Part shown: positions 11,328-21,990 of the stretch, piece by piece
How positions within the stretch are numbered: position 1 is the stretch's first letter
Layout: each line of letters begins with the position of its first letter
Assembly: GCF_051020765.1 (NCBI RefSeq)
Contig: NC_134933.1
Location: forward strand, 12,249,461 to 12,313,460
DNA: 64,000 bases
Direction: 5' to 3'
Source: Lasioglossum baleicum
Lineage: Eukaryota; Arthropoda; Insecta; Hymenoptera; Halictidae
Program-made: the position numbers and the translations under genes
Notes under the pieces: model-generated
What the model was told of the DNA's origin: nothing
Database searches by the model: none
Seen by the model: the letters and a program-made list of their open reading frames with translations, nothing else

Positions 11328-11866
11328 TACAGGGTGTCCAAAAATGTTCGAGCTCCTTTAAAGGGCCGGTTCCTGACTTTACTTGAAGCCGCATTTTCGT
11401 TTGCAAACATGTTCGTCTCGGCTCTGTTAAGGAGTTATTGGATGATTGCATAAGTTTGTACAGCTGTATTAATCAATTATATAGTCACCATCCTTTTCTA
11501 CAATCAGAATTTATTCATTAAATGAAATTCAATGGTTAAATTTTAAAGTAGACAGCTTTATTAATCAATTACATTCGATTTAATTCCAATTGTAGAAAAG
11601 AATTGTGACTGTATAATTGATTAATGAAGCTGTATCTTCAAGATTTAACCATTAAACTTGATTCAATGAATACATTTTAAATAAGTTGAATTAACCATTG
11701 AATTTTTATAATTTTTCTTTACACTCCGCCGTGCATCTGCAGTTTGCTACATCTACGCAAATCGGACACGAACTTATGCAATCATCTGATACTTTCTAGG
11801 AACTTTTAATTACTTTCAAGTTTTCCTAGCTTTCTGGGAACTCGAACATTTTTGGGACACCCTGTA
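11328..11866. mobile_element. Inverted-repeat element ending TACAGGGTGTCC, invaded by a second element
   Basis: The left end TACAGGGTGTCCAAAAATG and the reverse complement of the right end, TACAGGGTGTCCCAAAAATG, match over about 30 bp. The inner 352 bp is a separate TA-flanked insertion. Without it the host element is under 200 bp and noncoding. Confidence 0.75.
11438..11789. mobile_element. Nested TA-flanked MITE
   Basis: It begins TA|TTGGATGATTGCATAAGTT and ends with the reverse complement of TCAGATGATTGCATAAGTT followed by TA. The interior has further inverted blocks: ATTAATCAATTATATAGTCACC near 11470 recurs inverted near 11600-11630. TA flanks place it with Tc1/mariner-type MITEs. It lies wholly inside the 11328-11866 element. 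Confidence 0.7.
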
Positions 11867-12940
11867 CAGAGAAGGCGAGTTGGAGCACCCGGAGACAAAG
11901 ACCGAGAGAGAGAGAGAGAGGCCGGGTGAGAGAGACAAGGGTGGAAAGCTGAAAGAGCAAGCGAGCGAGCGAGCCAAAGGCCGTTTTATACGCGTGTCGT
12001 CCGCGAGACGACGCGACGCGGAGTCAAAAAGAGGGAGGAAACTGCCGCGCGCTGCCGACGTTGTTGCTGCTGCCTGGCCCCGTTCTGCTCAATTTCAAAA
12101 GTTCTGCACCTGCCAGGTCGTGGCACGCTTCCACTTCTGAAAGCGTCGAGTTTCTTTCACTGGGGAAGAAATTAACGAAAAAAGAACCGGAGGAAGAACG
12201 CGCCCGCCGCGCTGAGCAAAAGAAAGATGAGCAACGTATCATCTGACGAGCGAACTTTCCATCGGGGTGGGTCCCTCGATCCGCGACGCTCTTGGGTTTC
12301 GCGAATTTAACGAAAATGAAGATGTATTGGTTCCAAATGCCCGAAGTTGTTAACTCCGCTCGAAGGAGATTCGATCTCGTTCTAAGACTTTCGGAAAAAG
12401 TGCTCTTTCCCCTCGATCTAGATTGTCTTTGGGACAAATGACGTCAGAGAAAGAAGATTGTTGGATTCAGCATCGTTAATGATAGAATTTATCTTGATGT
12501 CTTCCCCTATCTCGTGTAGGCGTGAATTCCTAACTTGTGTTTGCACTTATCTCCTAGAAGTCTAACTTTGAATATCGCAGGAATTCTATACGGGCTCTTT
12601 TCATTAGAATAGCTCTAATGATGATCTACTACTTAGCTACCGATGAGTCTCTAAGCGATCTTTCTATGGAAGATTGCTCTCAAAGGCAGAGCTTCAAGGC
12701 AGACGATGATAGAAGACTCCCATCTTGCTTTGAGTACCTGCGGTTTCTTGGCTCCAGCCTTCGATGAAGCTAGAGCAATTTGTACCCATTTCAACCCTCA
12801 CGGGCGCACCCTTTTCGTGACTATAAAATTGACGATACTTAGCACCATTCACACCTTCATCTATCAACTTTTTAAACGTGTTTTCGTAGATGCTTCTTGT
12901 AGGCTCGTTTGTTTTTCTGTCATTCCCAATGTATGTAGTA
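11867..12940. other. GC-rich then mixed unique DNA
   Basis: A GAGAGAGA run (about 11903-11918) opens a CpG-rich block to 12440, then ordinary sequence. No gene recognised. Confidence 0.4.
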
Positions 12941-13160
12941 TTAGGTCGTTCGGAAAGTAATTTCGTTTTTCGTGTAGAGATGGCAATGTAGAGATGACTC
13001 TTATAAAATTTTTTTTAAAATGCTGGAGTATTAAATTCAACAGAATTCAGTACGATTTTTATTTATTTTGGATCTGCAAGTGCTATTACCAACGAAAATA
13101 GAATTTTATTTTGTACCACCTTCTTAAAATTTGTCTACAAAAATTGAAAATTGCATAAAG
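12941..13160 (+). mobile_element. Mariner end joined to GAC-C-type interior
   Basis: The left end TA|TTAGGTCGTTCGGAAAGTAA is a mariner-type terminus. From about 13010 the sequence (AATGCTGGAGTATTAAATTC ... AATTGAAAATTGCATAAAG) matches the interior and near-right end of the copies at 36538 and 59558. It stops at GCATAAAG, just where GATCCGCAGTC should follow. It is either a chimera of two elements or a copy with an exchanged left end. Confidence 0.5.
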
Positions 13161-13169
13161 CGAGATGTC

Positions 13170-13555
13170 TTCTAAAAGACTAGGTTTGCAGTCCCTTGGC
13201 TTCGCAATCAAATTGTGAACTGCCAGCGCATTGTGCTGCAGCTTCCTCTTGACAATTTCCGCAGAATATCCAACAACGCTGCGCGCCACTGAAAAAGTAT
13301 TTTTGCGAAATACCCGGCAGGCTCGCGAACGAATTATGAAATAACGATTTGAACTATTCCGCGCTCGTTACCATTAACTCGAGTATCGGACGCACGGGCG
13401 CGAAGTGGGTACATGGAAGTTCAATTTTCCACGGGCATGGAAAAATAGCCGCGCTACCGAATCGACGAACAATAGCAGAAATCGGGGTTTCACCAGCTGA
13501 AAATCTATTGCTTCGGTGAACCGGTGTTTCTTTGTTTTTGAATCGAAGGAAACTG
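13170..13555. other. Unique DNA, nothing recognised
   Basis: No gene or repeat recognised in this interval. Confidence 0.4.
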
Positions 13556-13969
13556 TGCTATTCTACTGTTTAGCTGCCTGATAAATTACCATAACAGGCA
13601 GTGACGTAAATTTCTTTCCAATTTTTGGCGCGGCTGATCATTGTGGAGAACAATGAAAACCGAATTTTTTGGGGTGTTTCATTTTTCACGACCACAGTTT
13701 GTAACGAAAAAATCTGAGACAAAATGTGACATATTTTGGATCCCGAGGCGCATTTTACACAATTTTTTCAAATTTTTTTGTTGCAAACTGTGGCTCGTTA
13801 AAAATTGAAAACATCAACAAGTGTAACTTTCCTCCTCACAGCAGAAACGTCGAAAAAATTTGGTTTTTATTTTGTTTTCACAATGATCTCCCACAACAAA
13901 AAATCTGAAAAAAATTGACGACACTACCTATTATAGTACTTTATCAAGGAACTAAACAGCAGAATAGCA
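13556..13969. mobile_element. Imperfect fold-back element
   Basis: The outer arms CTATTCTACTGTTTAG and CTAAACAGCAGAATAG face each other. Inside, CCACAGTTTGTAACGAAAAA is mirrored by TTTTTTTGTTGCAAACTGTGG, and a GATCATTGTGGAGAACAATG block is mirrored near 13875. The arms are offset by indels, so it is an old copy. A core segment (GTGACATATTTTGGATCCC and following) recurs at 20889-20972. Confidence 0.65.
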
Positions 13970-14109
13970 TGTTTTCGTATTTTCGAGAAATTTGGCATTT
14001 TTTTTTTGCTTTTTTGAGGCCATTTGGTTGGTGGTAATCTTGAAGGGTCTTACACAATAACCTATTGTCTCTGAAAGCGCACTAACCAGATGATTTTTGG
14101 GGGTGACAC

Positions 14110-14560
14110 AGTGACTCTACCTCGCTGACTCTACCACCGTGGTAAAAGTCGTCTGAAGAGTGGATGCAACAGTGACAGGATGGAAATGCCGGGCGAGTGC
14201 AGGCTCGCTCGCGTCATCGAACGCAGCGGCGTTCTCCCAAGGGCAAGAGAAAGCTGTTCTCCTGCTAGCAGTAACCCAGTTAGAAGCGGTGCGGTTATCC
14301 GCGCGTATCTCGCCTGTGTATCTCTCTCTTTCTCTCTGGTGCGAGGCACTCGACCGGAAGTCCCTGCTAGCCGTCCTCTCCCTCTCCTCAGCCGGAAAGG
14401 AGCTCGAGGACTGCAAGCAGGACGACAACCACTCGACGGGAATCGCTGGGGCAACGTGCCAGCGCTCTCCGCGAGGAGCCGATTAGTCGGGCCTAGGCCC
14501 GAACACTCCTCTGCGAGATCTCCTCGTTATTCCGGGAAATGAGGGAAAAACGAGCAACCG
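14110..14560 (+). other. GC-rich block with overlapping open frames
   Basis: Two + strand frames (108 and 120 codons) and two - strand frames (103 and 107 codons) overlap across the same DNA, which argues for composition rather than coding. The + frame beginning at 14160 has a hydrophobic run near residues 32-44 but no known motif. It could be untranslated exon or regulatory sequence. Confidence 0.25.
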
Positions 14561-14874
14561 AACGACCAGGCTCATGCAAATCGACCGAGATTCGTCAGCC
14601 GAAGGAGCGATGCTTCGCTCGCGCTCGTTTGCTATTCTAAGAACGACAAGGACTGTGTTTTTGTGAACGCTTTTCGGACGCCTGTACAGGATGTAAAGAA
14701 ATTTATAGCTAGCATAGGATGATTCTACGCCTTCGATTTGGCTGAAATTGAACGAAGGAAGGTGTCGCAAAATTGACCTTGACCCTGGATTTTAAGGTCA
14801 AAAGGTCAACAGTTTTTAAAAAATTGCATCGTATTTTACTCCTCGCGAGTGTTGAAAGTGCATTATTGGCCTTG

Positions 14875-15084
14875 CACTCCCGCTCAAAAATATGTGGATA
14901 ACACGTTTAATTTTTATATGAATCTTTGATCAGTTTTATTCAATTTATAATAATAATTATTATTATCGTCTTGAGAAGAGACAGCGGACCGCGTCAATGG
15001 ATCATCAATTAAATTGTACAATTTGGTACTGTTAGGATAAATTATGCTTTCAACAAAGTGTCCACATACTTTTGAGCGGGAGTG
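14875..15084. mobile_element. Tc1-like MITE, 210 bp
   Basis: The left end CACTCCCGCTCAAAAATATG and the reverse complement of the right end, CACTCCCGCTCAAAAGTATG, match over about 30 bp. The right side is flanked by TA and the left by TG, a decayed TA. The AT-rich interior carries no transposase frame. Confidence 0.85.
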
Positions 15085-15227
15085 TACATACGCGTTAAGT
15101 CCTTACTGGAACAATTTTTCAGGATTAAAAAATTTGATAATATTGGGTTGGAAAGAAAGTTCGTAGCGTATTCAAATTAAGAATCGAAGATAAAATTAAG
15201 GTATTTATTTACATGTTTATTCAATAG

Positions 15228-15293
15228 CACGAGAAGTTACCTTAAAAATGGCAGAAAGTAATAGAACAGAATGGGAAGTATGTTACTGAATAA
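15228..15293 (+). pseudogene. Mariner transposase C-terminal fragment
   Basis: The frame reads H-E-K-L-P, stop, then KWQKVIEQNGKYVTE and a stop. Mariner transposases commonly end in LP-x-KWQKV-x-x-x-NG-x-Y. Only this tail remains, with one internal stop. It marks the MITE as an internal-deletion derivative of a mariner. Confidence 0.75.
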
Positions 15294-15351
15294 ATCTATG
15301 AATAAATACCTGAATTTTAGCTTTCGATTTTAATTTACAGACGCTACGAAC

Positions 15352-15995
15352 TAGGAATGTCGATTTTTAATCGGTTATTTAAAAAATCGATTATTTTCAT
15401 AAAATAAATGGATTTTTAGAATCGATTCTTCAATATCCGATTTTTACAAATAATCGATTCTAAAATTGTAAAAATAATCGATTTTTATGGCAAACTGTAT
15501 GACTGTACGTGGAGACCGTGGAGTGTTTACTATGGAGACTGTATAAAGAGATCTAATTAGCATCAAACGTAACTATATAAATTTTCCTAAAACGCGACAA
15601 TTCTACTGCGCATAATGATTCTAACGGGACTCGTTCATTGGCTAATTCCCTACTCGTACTCGGCCGACCACGCGACCATTGGCTGACGCGCAACAACATG
15701 CGCGAAACAAGTACGTAATAAATTTTTCAACTTTTTCGATTTTCATATACTCAATTTTGCTATAAGTTCATAAAGATCCGTAGTCTAATAATTATTATTA
15801 CTTTGTTTCTTTAATAAAAGAGTCCAACAAAATTTTGACCTTCGTTTTTTTATCATTTTTAGACATTTCTAAAAAAAATCGATTATTCAAAACATCGATT
15901 ATTTTCGAAACGATTTTTTAGTGGATCGATTCTTGAAGCTTCGATTATAATCGATTCAGAAAAATCGATCTTTTCGAAAATAATCGGCATCCCTA
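15352..15995. mobile_element. hAT-type MITE, 644 bp, nested in a mariner
   Basis: The left end TAGGAATGTCGATTTT and the inverse of the right end, TAGGGATGCCGATTATTT, match. The element is bounded by a perfect 8-bp direct repeat CTACGAAC at 15344-15351 and 15996-16003, the target duplication length of the hAT superfamily. Subterminal regions are rich in short AATCGATT motifs in both orientations, typical of hAT transposase binding regions. No transposase frame remains. A GAC-like right end (ATAAAGATCCGTAGTC, ending about 15785) lies inside. Confidence 0.88.
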
Positions 15996-16019
15996 CTACG
16001 AACTTTCGTTCCAACCCAA

Positions 16020-17600
16020 TACTTGTAAATAACTTGCTGATAAGCCACAAGAATATGAAAAGCGACGAGGACTGCGCTATGTGGGTCAGGTGGAAACGTA
16101 AGGGAAACAGAGTATAATGCGGAAAAGATAACACAAAAGACAGACTGCTCGGCTTGGCGATGGATCGATGGAGGATCGCGGGAAGCTGGGGCCGATACGA
16201 GCGAACTTGTTGACTGATGGATTGGTTGGGTGGTACACGTGCGAAGAGCCAGTTTTCTTTCGGCGATGCAATAAATAATACCCATCGGATACTGGTTCTT
16301 TCGAGGAATTGATGGGAGGTGGGATCGAGCCAGCGGAATCGACGAAGCTGCAGGATATCGGTACCACCGTGTCGCGCCGCCCGGTTGCCGCGAGGCGACA
16401 CTGAATAATTTCGCTGTTTATCCGCGGCACCGATATGCCAATTTATCCTCGGCCCACGGTTATCGATTTCACGGTCGCCCGTTATACGTAATCATTTTCT
16501 GACTTTATTCCGCGAGCCGCGGCTGTAACGGATCGCCGGGAATAAAATTCATCGGGCAAACAGTTGCAGATTTTATCGGTCCGTATTAATTGCATACAAA
16601 CCTATCAAAGATATTTACGCTGAAAAATCGCAGGTCTCTATCGGGATCCGTAATAATCCATCACGGGCTTGAGATTGATCGTATTATTCACAGTTTACAA
16701 CGGAAAACCCGTCGGCAAATAATGTCGAATGGTATTCTCGTTTTATTGCTTTCGAATTCAGATCGGCTTACCCTGCGAGATGGTTTTCTAAATGGCGAGC
16801 CTTTGTTCTCAAATTATTAACAGGTACAATCCAACGATCTAGTTGTTCATCTACTTTCCTATGAGCCGCGATACATACAACGTCGTCTTTGCGTGATTCG
16901 TCGTATTACTAGCGAGTTTCTAGAGCTTAGTTGGTCAAACTATGTTTAAATTGATGGAAAACTGTGCACGGTAACACGAAGAGGGCAACACTGCGGTTGT
17001 AAAGTTAGTGCAATCTAGAGTCAAGGCGGTTCTAGAGTCAAGGTCTCCACGGAATTGCATCTCTAGTTAGGTTGCTAGTAGCAATGGAGGAGTCCTGATG
17101 GTATAAGTCTAATCTAGACTATGGTACCTAGAAATAATGGAAAAATTGAATTGTTTCATTATCATTCGGATCTGAAAATGGTAGGGTGTAGTTAAAGTTA
17201 ATTTTACTTTGCTCGGTAAAAATAAAAGTTCCTTGATAATATTTCTAAACGTGCACGTGTAGAATTAAAAGTTCTTACTAATTAAGTCCCTTAACCCCCG
17301 GAGAAAGGCGAGCTACAGTCCTTGACAATGCCAGGTCATTATTAACTTGCAATTACGCGTGCTCTGTTTTTACATAATGGCTCGCATAGAGTTTCATCTG
17401 TCCCCAACACAATTACAATTTTAATGAGCTAATATGAGGTCTTTGGTCACGACTAAGAAATTTACACTCATTCAAGAACGTGTACACGCATAGCGAATTT
17501 CCACACATTTTAAACTTTTAACCAATCAAATTTTTCAACGGGATCCCAAACTAACAGATACTCATTTCTCAACCAGCTGAAACTACCCTCCCGGTTCGCT
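16020..17600. other. Unique DNA, no gene recognised
   Basis: From 16050 to 16570 it is moderately GC-rich with overlapping minus-strand frames of up to 172 codons, some running from the hAT element, which makes coding unlikely. The rest is ordinary AT-rich sequence. Confidence 0.4.
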
Positions 17601-19021
17601 TGAGATTGACCAGATTGGAACTAATTTTCAGCTAACCGGAGAACGTTAATGCACTTACGAAGTCCGTGCAGGTTCGCCAGGATCGGTGTTCCTTCGCCCC
17701 AAATAATAGTCCGTCGGTTTTTCACCCCCGTTCTTCCTAACATAAAACCCCACCCCTTGCGGTTATTTCAGCTTACCCAGATCCAACAAAAAACTTGCGG
17801 GACAACTTTCAATTAAGCCAGCGATCCTAGCACGCTCTTGAAGAGCCCGAATTTTTTCCACCGCTAAGAAGTTTGCCAGCGATGTAACAATTGATCCGGT
17901 TCAACCCTAATTCCCACCGATGAAAGTGATTCTCCTCGATCGTTCGAAAACGATCAGATTTAAAGCGACTTTCGAATGACCATCCCCGAAGGTTTTCTTC
18001 CTCGGTCAGGATTTCTTTGTTGGAAATAATAAACCAGCGGTTTTTCATCCCGAATTCCTTTCAACCGCCGTGCCCCCAGCCCAGTGAACGGATTATCGGG
18101 GACAGGGCAAAATTCACGGTTCGACTCCCCCGGATCCCTACGCGTTCAGTTTTTCGTTCGACACCTCGCGCTTTGCCGGTCAGACCACCGGCAAGCTTAT
18201 ACAAATGCAAATCCATTAAGCTCGCGACTAAGCTTAGGCTTTTATCAAAAAACCTCTGCGTCCCCTCGAAGAACAAACCGAACCGAGCCGCGCCGGCTTC
18301 TATTTCGTTTTCGCAGCCGAACCGGAGGCCGCGCTCGCTACTCTCGTCGCCGAGAATTAACGGCTCTGTTCGAGTGTTTTTAATCCCGCTGGAAATTTCG
18401 ACCTCCTCGGACCCTTCGGAACCAGTGCATGCAAATGTAACGGCACTCCCTCGGATAGCTGGTCGATGAAACCCACGGCGAAGCTTACTCGATTCTTGTT
18501 TTCCCTCGCGAGGCAACCGTTTAGCGAATCGCGCGTGTAAATTGCGCCGCGGTGGCCACCTTCGTTTGACTTTGCCCGCTTTGTCTAGATAAATGGTTTT
18601 TTCTCTTGTCTAGCACATAGATCTCAGCTTCGGAATATACGAGATTCAACCTTTATCGCTGCAACTGTTTAGCGCGACCGACCACTTTACTCTCCGTGCT
18701 ATACAGGGTGCACCACTAGGATGGCTCGTATTTTCGACTATTTGAATTTCTTTTACGTCAGAAACTTTGACAAGAATTTTTCATATAAGAGTAAATAGAG
18801 GCCTTATTTACACTTACTTCGACTTTTTCAGATGATCGAAAGAGAAAATGTATTTTCATTTAATCTCGGTTTCAATTTTTCAAGTGAAAACTACTGCAGA
18901 CGCAGAGCGTACGAAATTGCTGGGCAGTGAATGAGCCTGATCCGTCACGCTTCGAAGTGAAACGCTATACGGAGGAGCCGAGTTTCGCCGAGCGAGCGAG
19001 AATTCTTATGTGCACAATATA
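17601..19021. other. GC-rich unique DNA plus a solo repeat end
   Basis: From 17600 to 18560 both strands carry frames of about 100-150 codons over the same DNA with no motif. Near 18704, TATACAGGGTGCACCACTAG resembles an inverted-repeat transposon terminus; no partner was found. Confidence 0.35.
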
Positions 19022-19237
19022 TTGGGTTGGAACGAAAGTTCGCGTAGCGTTTGTAAATTAAAGTTGAAAGCTAAAATTCAGATATTTATTCAATACCATA
19101 TTTTCCATTCTGTTCTATTACTTTTTTGCCATTTCCGAGGGAACTTCTCGCGTCATTGAATAAACATATGAACAAATACTTTAATTTTATCTTCGATTCT
19201 TAATTTGAAAACTCTACGAACTTTCTTTCCAACTCAA
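19022..19237 (-). mobile_element. Mariner MITE, 216 bp
   Basis: It has TA|TTGGGTTGGAACGAAAGTTC at the left, the inverse of TTGAGTTGGAAAGAAAGTTC at the right, and TA on both sides. It is the same family as 15143-16019 in the opposite orientation. Confidence 0.92.
19086..19152 (-). pseudogene. Mariner transposase C-terminal fragment
   Basis: Minus-strand reading gives E-K-F-P-R-K-W-Q-K, one extra base, then VIEQNGKYGIE and a stop. The single-base frameshift lies in an A run. It is homologous to the tails at 15228 and 59680. Confidence 0.72.
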
Positions 19238-20632
19238 TAATATTGATCTAGCTTCGAGCGTGACGGGTTGGAAGACAATACAAACTAGAGGCGTTTACAG
19301 TTGGGCAGTTCTGGTGTGACAAATTATACGGGGATTATTCTTTATAGCCGCCGGGAATTTTCCAGCGGCGTTTAATCAATATCCTTTTCGAAGCTGATCC
19401 AATCAAATAATCAACGCGTACATTCGCACAGCAACTAACGAGGTACTACCGCCCCATAAGAGAACGCAAATAGATCAAAGCCGCCGTGGCTCGACAAAAG
19501 CTGCGAGCGCGCGGGTCCACTGTGTCGTCATTGGCACGGGTTCCGCGATCGAAATAAACTTTTTTAATAATGTGATAGCGGAAACGGACGAGCCGGAAAC
19601 GTAATCGTGCTACAAAGCATTCATCGGGATCTGCGCTATAGGACCTCCGTTATCGTGGTTTTCAACGGTTGTTTTACAGTTTGCTGGCTACGGTGAACGT
19701 GTAGAAAAGAGGGTCGGAGAACGGGGTGAAGGGTGGCGGCAGAATGGGAGGCGGGTGAGAGCGAAATCTCACAAAGCGGAGCCTGTATGAAGTTCCGAAA
19801 ACGAATTTCGTGGATGAACGGTCGCCCACGTAATTACAGTTTTTGACGTTTAGGTTTGACGGTCGAATTAAACGCGGTCGTCGTCGTCGTCGTCGACGTA
19901 ACGCTAACATCGATTTTATCGGGCCGCGTCGGACCCCTGCCACGTTGGCAACAGTTGTGACTCGCGTCTATTAGTGAGAACGAGGCGAGTACAATGGCCG
20001 AGCAACGATTCCTATATAATTCGACGGCTGGCATCGATAATCAAATAAATCGCGGTAATTCGTATCAAATGGCCAACGCCGATGCGCACGCGCGATTCAG
20101 CGAAAAGAGAAAATTCCTTTCGATACCAATTTTTTTCGATTTCCGTCCTCTCCTCTGCCCGATTCGTGGAAACGATGCAATTACGAGCAATCTTCGTTTC
20201 GCGTGACGATCCCGTTGATACGTTCATATTGATTCGTATGGGGGCGTCGGCGCGTCAACCCTCGTTCCCATCGCCATTTACAACGAAACGCACAAACGCT
20301 ACACCCTCGGCTCGACTCGACTCCGCTCGACTCCGCTCGGACAGCCGCGCGAAAATCAGTCAGGATTCAAACAGTATTGTAATGTATCTTGGTGTATGTA
20401 AAAGTTGCAAAATCCAGGTCAGCTCCGAATTGAACCACATTAAATTGGGCCTAGCCGATTAAGCTGGTCAAAACTGCCCTTAAAGGTTTTTCAATGACTA
20501 TAGAATCATTCGAAAGCTTACCAAGAAAAACCCCTCTGACAATGAGTGAAATTTCAGCCGTCTAGCTTTTCCGCAGCGCCCGCTCTAGCGGTTACGTCGC
20601 CCCGGACAAAAAGACAAATTGCCGCCCCTTAG
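19238..20632. other. GC-rich unique DNA
   Basis: CpG-rich from 19400 to 20380, with a GTC trinucleotide run at about 19877-19893 and CTCGACTC-type short repeats near 20315-20340. Frames of up to 126 codons overlap on both strands; none is recognisable. Confidence 0.4.
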
Positions 20633-20650
20633 GTATATATATATATATAT
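20633..20650. repeat. (TA)n microsatellite
   Basis: Eighteen bases of alternating TA. Confidence 0.95.
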
Positions 20651-20888
20651 TTTTTAAATAAAGGTACATATTTTTTATTTTCAATAAAAATCAAATCATT
20701 TTATTTAAATGTTAATAAAAGCATTTATTTTAATAAAAGCAAATTTTCTGTTAATTGCGTATTTAACACATCAATAGTTTTTCTCACACTCACAGCCAAA
20801 ATGGCGCCCCTGGATTTTGGCGCCCCGGACAAATGTCCGTTACAGGGTAAATTAGATTTTGCGCTCTTTTCCGAGCATTTTAAAATTC

Positions 20889-20972
20889 TGAAAAAAATGT
20901 GACATATTTTGGATCCCAAGGCGCATTTTAGAGAATTTTTTCAGATTTTTTTGTTGCAAACTGTGCTCGTAA
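20889..20972 (+). mobile_element. Fragment of the 13556-13969 fold-back element
   Basis: It shares AAATGTGACATATTTTGGAT, AGGCGCATTTTA and TTTTTTTGTTGCAAACTGTG in the same order as 13715-13795. The flanks do not match, so it is a truncated copy. Confidence 0.75.
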
Positions 20973-21637
20973 GAGATGAAACACGACGACTTCCGTCTAA
21001 GACAATTCTGGCAAGCATCACTTGGGACTAATGAAGACTTGTACAATCACCGCCGCGAGCTGTGGCACTATTCTCGCAACGTACCAAGAGTAATATACCA
21101 AACTCCTCGCTTAATTCTCGATCTTTCCCGCGAGTCGCTTCCTCCTCCAGCCTCGATCGGCCTCTCACGTAACAGAATCATTGCTCGATCGAGGATCGAG
21201 CCGCGAGACGCACAAAGGCTGATTGTTGTCCCGGGGTTCTCACGAATATCTCCGTTGCTCCGTCCCGGCGCCCCGGTAAACAAGCTCCACCGATTTTCAC
21301 CGCTCGCTTTCGCTTTCGCGATCCAGGAAATTCGCTCGACGATTAGCTAGAAGATGGCACCGGAGAGCGGCGGAGATCGAAAAGTCGTGGAACCGTGGGG
21401 CTGCCGCCGGTCCGGGGCGGGTCGCGCGGGGATTCGTGCTGCTTCGAGCTTGCTCGGATCAATAACGGAGCGACTTATTTCGCGAACACGTGATACTAAT
21501 TTCCTATGTCGATCGCGATAAAAGCTGCACTTGCTTTGAATAGATAATATCCATTATCGACTCGGCGACGTAAATTTTCATGGCGACTCGGAATTTTCGG
21601 ATTAAACCTTCGGGATTTGCCGATCTCCTTCATCAAA
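20973..21637. other. GC-rich unique DNA
   Basis: Frames of 124 codons (+) and 71 codons (-) overlap; no known motif. No gene recognised. Confidence 0.4.
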
Positions 21638-21990
21638 CGTTTCGTTTAATTTTCAATTGCGAAATTTTTCAAACTTTTAGTTTATTTATAGCCTCCACAG
21701 ACATTGTCTTCTACACCTATTTAATCAATAGACAGCGGATTTCATGCATTGATTACAAAGGTGAGTCGGTGTTTAAAACAGTAAAAACTTTAGACGAATT
21801 TAAACTTACTGTTATATTATTTTCAACCTATTGAACATGTTAAAATCAGATTCGTTTCGTTTAATTTTCAATTGCTGAATCTTTTGAACTTTTATTTTAT
21901 TTATAACCTCCAGACATTTTCTGGAAAGGCAAGATCCTGTCGTGTATATCCGTTTAATCAACTATAAGGGACTGCTTAAACATCCAATCT
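21638..21990 (+). repeat. Tandem duplication, 215-bp period
   Basis: CGTTTCGTTTAATTTTCAAT starts at 21638 and 21853. The following TTTATTTATA-CCTCCA-GACATT block is also repeated. The first copy contains a GAC-type remnant. Confidence 0.7.
21731..21834 (+). mobile_element. GAC-family remnant, subtype D
   Basis: ATA|GACAGCGGATTTCATGC, then AAAACAGTAAAAAC and TTTTCAACCTATT, as in 4054-4213. No right terminus. Confidence 0.5.

Larger units (their letters stand above)
15143..16019 (+). mobile_element. Mariner MITE (225 bp) split by a hAT insertion
   Basis: It starts TA|TTGGGTTGGAAAGAAAGTTC and ends with the inverse of TTGGGTTGGAACGAAAGTTC followed by TA. Removing 15352-15995 plus one 8-bp target copy leaves a 225-bp element closely similar to the one at 19022-19237. 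The interior keeps the end of a mariner transposase gene, listed separately. Confidence 0.9.

Noticed and set aside
20600..20850. Repeated GCCCCGGACAAA strings
   Set aside because: Only two short direct matches; no element boundaries or coding sequence could be defined.
21759..21770. Donor-like AAAG|GTGAGT
   Set aside because: It lies inside a decayed MITE with no pyrimidine tract or open frame upstream.
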